DNA of 7,829 nucleotides, from assembly GCA_900551605.1 (NCBI GenBank), contig URWS01000059.1:1-7829 (forward strand). Reading direction: 5' to 3'. A model generated the notes under the pieces. The model saw nothing but the letters and a program-made list of their open reading frames with translations. It made no database searches and was not told the DNA's origin. Origin of the DNA: an uncultured Collinsella sp. (GTDB lineage Bacteria > Actinomycetota > Coriobacteriia > Coriobacteriales > Coriobacteriaceae). Of the stretch, positions 5,868 to 7,829 are shown one piece after another. The translations under genes and the position numbers were made by a program. Each line of letters starts with the position of its first letter. Within the stretch, counting starts at the first letter, position 1.

Positions 5868-6392
5868 ATGGTCAACTATGGGTTTGGTATGCCGACTCGC
5901 CTTGTTGCGGATGGGGATGTGGCTCGCTGGTGCGGGCGATTGGTTGCCCACTATGGCGGCACCAAGGCGCTGGTCTTGCTGGGAGGCGACAAGCACACGC
6001 GCGATGAGCTTGTCTCGGCGGCACTCGGCTCGGTTGATCGGGCCCTACTCGAGCGTGTACTTTTCCGCTGCGGATCGGTTGAGGGCGACGGGGGAGACGA
6101 GCTGATCGACGAAGCCGTGGCCCTGGCGACCGACGAAGGCGTGGACTTTGTCCTGGCGATTGGCGATGCCGATACTGCCGGCTTTGCACGCGAGCTCGCC
6201 CGTCGCATGGCGGCGCTCGATGCCGGCGAAGACGGCTTTGTGCCTTATGGATGCATTGTCTCGGGGGGCAAGGTGCCTGCCGTCGTGGGTGCCGGCGAGG
6301 TTCCCGTTTTTGCCATCATCGCGCCCGAACTGCTGGAGGGCATTGGGTCTCCTCTGCGCGAGCTGCTCGGCAGTGTGTGCGCCGCGGCCTAG
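5868..6392 (+). CDS. Orphan N-terminal domain of an iron-containing alcohol dehydrogenase
   Basis: A 174-residue protein that aligns by eye only with the first, nucleotide-binding domain of group III (Fe-type) alcohol dehydrogenases, which are normally 380-400 residues. The opening VNYGFGMPTRLVADGDVARW corresponds to the family's NPT-[KR]-x-x-x-G start. KALVLLGG at 33-40 is the next strand. GVDFVLAIGDADTAGFARELA-type sequence at 91-111 takes the place of the NAD motif xDFxxAVGGGSxxDxAK, but GGGS is replaced by GDAD. The C-terminal helical domain with its Asp/His iron ligands is missing, and no remnant follows before pgi. It is therefore unlikely to be an active dehydrogenase: either a decayed remnant or a domain with another role. 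The ATG at 5868 fits the family's usual start; a GTG at 5859 is also in frame but lies only 2 nt after GGAAGG. It is flanked by two copies of a 70-nt palindromic repeat. No clear promoter is seen. Confidence 0.65.
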   Translation: MVNYGFGMPTRLVADGDVARWCGRLVAHYGGTKALVLLGGDKHTRDELVSAALGSVDRALLERVLFRCGSVEGDGGDELIDEAVALATDEGVDFVLAIGDADTAGFARELARRMAALDAGEDGFVPYGCIVSGGKVPAVVGAGEVPVFAIIAPELLEGIGSPLRELLGSVCAAA

Positions 6393-6398
6393 TATTTG

Positions 6399-6468
6399 GC
6401 ATAAAGGGATGGGTTATTTTTGGTTGGTAAAGCGTTTGACCTGCCAAAATAAACCTGTCCCTTTTTGG
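6399..6468. repeat. 70-nt palindromic repeat, copy 2
   Basis: Second copy of the repeat at 5689-5758, same orientation. The right half, including TTGACCTGCCAAAA and AAACCTGTCCCTTTTTGG, is almost unchanged, while the left arm has about eight substitutions. Several of these (GACAGG to GATGGG) still allow G-U pairs in RNA, so the hairpin is largely kept. It starts 6 nt after the dehydrogenase-like gene and may act as its transcription end. Confidence 0.82.
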
Positions 6469-6503
6469 TCGGTTGCCGTTTGGGGGCCGATTGGCAACGC
6501 TCG

Positions 6504-6532
6504 CTGATTATAGTCTTGACCTGCGCTAGAAT
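6504..6532 (+). promoter_or_regulatory. Possible pgi promoter
   Basis: The -10 box TAGAAT (6527-6532) is good and sits 17 bp after a weak -35, CTGATT (6504-6509). A better-looking TTGACC at 6516-6521 is too close to serve this -10. Transcription from here would give a leader of about 50 nt. Confidence 0.4.
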
Positions 6533-6549
6533 AGTGGCATCTGAATGTC

Positions 6550-6573
6550 CGGGCGCATGGAGGCGTGCGCCCG
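6550..6573 (+). other. Leader hairpin before pgi
   Basis: CGGGCGCA (6550-6557) pairs perfectly with TGCGCCCG (6566-6573) around an 8-nt loop, in the presumed pgi leader. It ends 8 nt before the AGGAGGA ribosome binding site, so it leaves that site free. No T-tract follows, so it is not a terminator. It may stabilise the mRNA; that role is a guess. Confidence 0.45.
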
Positions 6574-6591
6574 TATGCTGAGGAGGACTCT

Positions 6592-7829
6592 ATGGCAACT
6601 GTTGCCGCACCTATCGATGCTACGTCGACTGCCGCTTGGAAGGCGCTCGAGGCTCATCAGGAGAAGCTCGAGGCTGAAGGTATCGACCTCAAGGCCTGGT
6701 TCGCTGCTGACGCCGACCGCGTGAACAAGCTGAGCTTTGATGCCGGTGACCTGCACTTCGATCTGTCGAAGAACCTGGTGACTGATGAGACCGTCAAGCT
6801 GCTGTGCGATCTTGCCCGCGAGGTGAAGCTCGAGGAGCGCCGTGACGCCATGTTCTCCGGCGAGCACATCAACACCACCGAGGACCGCGCTGTCCTGCAC
6901 ACCGCGCTTCGCCGTCCGGCAAGCGAGAAGGGCCAGCTCATCGTTGACGGCCAGGATGTCGTCGCCGACGTGCACGAGGTCCTCGACCGCATGTACGCCT
7001 TCGCCGAGCGCGTGCGCTCCGGTGAGTGGAAGGGTGTTACCGGCAAGAAGATCGAGCACCTGGTGTCCATCGGCATCGGCGGCTCCGATCTGGGCCCGGT
7101 CATGGCTTACGAGGCTCTGCGTCCCTATGCTGACGCCGGTATCGACTGCCGCTATATCTCCAACATCGACCCCAACGACCAGGCCGAGAAGCTTAAGGGC
7201 CTGGATCCCGAGACCACGCTCGTGATCATCGTCTCCAAGACCTTCACCACGCTCGAGACCCTCACCAACGCCCGCGAGGTCAAGACCTGGATGCTCGAGC
7301 AACTCAAGGCTCAGGGCGCCATCGACGGCTCCGATGAGCAGAACGCCGAGGCCGTGGCAAAGCACTTCGTCGCCGTCTCCACCGCACTCGAGAAGGTCGA
7401 GGCCTTCGGTATCGACCCCGCCAACGCCTTCGGTTTCTGGAACTGGGTTGGCGGCCGCTATTCCGTTGACTCCGCCGTGGGCCTGTCGCTGATCGTCGTG
7501 CTCGGCCCCGAGCGCTTCCAGCAGTTCCTCGAGGGCTTCCACGCCATCGACGAGTACTTCTGCAACACCCCGCTCGAGAACAACGCCGTCGCGCTGATGG
7601 GCCTGCTCAACGTCTGGTACGTCAACTTCTTCGGTTCCAAGAGCCACGCCGTGCTGCCGTACTGCCAGTACCTGCACCGCTTCCCGGCCTACCTGCAGCA
7701 GCTCACCATGGAGTCCAACGGCAAGCATGTCCGTTGGGACGGCAGCGCCGTGACCTCCGACACCGGTGAGATCTTCTGGGGCGAGCCCGGCACCAACGGC
7801 CAGCATGCCTTCTACCAGCTGCTGCACCA
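6592..7829 (+). CDS. pgi: Glucose-6-phosphate isomerase, 3'-partial
   Basis: Cytoplasmic enzyme that interconverts glucose-6-phosphate and fructose-6-phosphate in glycolysis and gluconeogenesis. The first 412 codons are present with no stop before the window ends; the bacterial enzyme is about 550 residues, so roughly 140 are missing. Sugar-phosphate-binding motifs are [11 protein letters not shown] at 159-169 and [10 protein letters not shown] at 214-223. The signature [17 protein letters not shown] is at 282-298, with Arg289. MESNGK (373-378) carries the catalytic base Glu374, and [16 protein letters not shown] (397-412) carries His405; the Glu-His spacing of 31 matches the rabbit enzyme. 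The catalytic Lys would lie beyond the edge. The ATG at 6592 follows AGGAGGA by 5 nt. Codons are strongly biased to C or G endings (CTG/CTC, AAG, ATC), as expected for a highly expressed gene; this also leaves a long spurious open frame on the other strand. Confidence 0.97.
   Translation, partial: MATVAAPIDATSTAAWKALEAHQEKLEAEGIDLKAWFAADADRVNKLSFDAGDLHFDLSKNLVTDETVKLLCDLAREVKLEERRDAMFSGEHINTTEDRAVLHTALRRPASEKGQLIVDGQDVVADVHEVLDRMYAFAERVRSGEWKGVTGKKIEHLVSIGIGGSDLGPVMAYEALRPYADAGIDCRYISNIDPNDQAEKLKGLDPETTLVIIVSKTFTTLETLTNAREVKTWMLEQLKAQGAIDGSDEQNAEAVAKHFVAVSTALEKVEAFGIDPANAFGFWNWVGGRYSVDSAVGLSLIVVLGPERFQQFLEGFHAIDEYFCNTPLENNAVALMGLLNVWYVNFFGSKSHAVLPYCQYLHRFPAYLQQLTMESNGKHVRWDGSAVTSDTGEIFWGEPGTNGQHAFYQLLH

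Noticed and set aside
5689..6468. Possible CRISPR or composite transposon from the two repeats
   Set aside because: Only two copies 640 nt apart, each a long palindrome, with a gene between and no cas or transposase gene; neither label is supported.
6472..6498. GTTGCC/GGCAAC inverted repeat after repeat copy 2
   Set aside because: A 6-bp stem with a 15-nt loop and no T-tract is expected by chance in GC-rich DNA.
6516..6532. TTGACC (6516-6521) paired with TAGAAT (6527-6532) as a pgi promoter
   Set aside because: The spacer is only 5 bp; no usable -10 lies 16-18 bp after this TTGACC.
6526..7827. 433-codon open frame on the minus strand
   Set aside because: It is fully antisense to pgi, whose motifs are unmistakable. 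Strong codon bias in pgi removes the codons that would be stops on the other strand, and the antisense protein is low-complexity Leu/Gly/Val/Glu-rich sequence.

Overview
The window looks like chromosomal DNA from a high-GC actinobacterium of the class Coriobacteriia, most likely Collinsella or a close relative. The reasons are the GC-rich third codon positions, strong GGAGG-type ribosome binding sites, a Clostridium-type short flavodoxin next to a DUF3793 protein, and a Bacillus-type LexA box (CGAAC-N4-GTTCG) in a GC-rich genome. The genus is inferred from general resemblance, not from a search.

Bases 1-1880: the end of an amino-acid ABC importer operon. It holds a GlnP/HisM-type permease whose start lies left of the window, then a GlnQ-type ATPase. 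A perfect 20-bp hairpin follows and separates it from the convergent flavodoxin gene.

Bases 1930-3658: a divergent pair of transcription units around a compact control region (3101-3274). Leftward, a DUF3793 protein with an unusual six-cysteine cluster is followed by a flavodoxin. Their promoter (TTGACC-16-TATAAG) runs straight into a 16-bp palindrome centred on CCTAGG that resembles a DtxR-family site. Rightward, a small membrane-anchored heavy-metal-associated (HMA) protein sits behind a palindrome resembling the copper-sensing CsoR operator. The locus reads as metal-responsive: probably iron on the left and copper on the right.

Bases 3685-5682: a leftward SOS operon. A UvrX/UmuC-like Y-family polymerase with a long insertion in its little-finger region overlaps by 8 nt a YolD-like partner. 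A textbook sigma-70 promoter (TTGACG-17-TATTAT) is followed by two LexA-like boxes. An 11-bp hairpin with a T-tract, oriented to stop rightward transcription, lies inside the yolD-like gene.

Bases 5689-6468: two copies of a 70-nt near-palindromic repeat flank a short gene. That gene encodes only the N-terminal nucleotide-binding half of an iron-containing alcohol dehydrogenase, with its GGGS motif altered.

Bases 6472-7829: a control region with a small leader hairpin, then the first 412 codons of glucose-6-phosphate isomerase (pgi), which runs off the right edge. No tRNA, rRNA, CRISPR array or insertion sequence was seen, and no gene-free stretch exceeds 300 bases.
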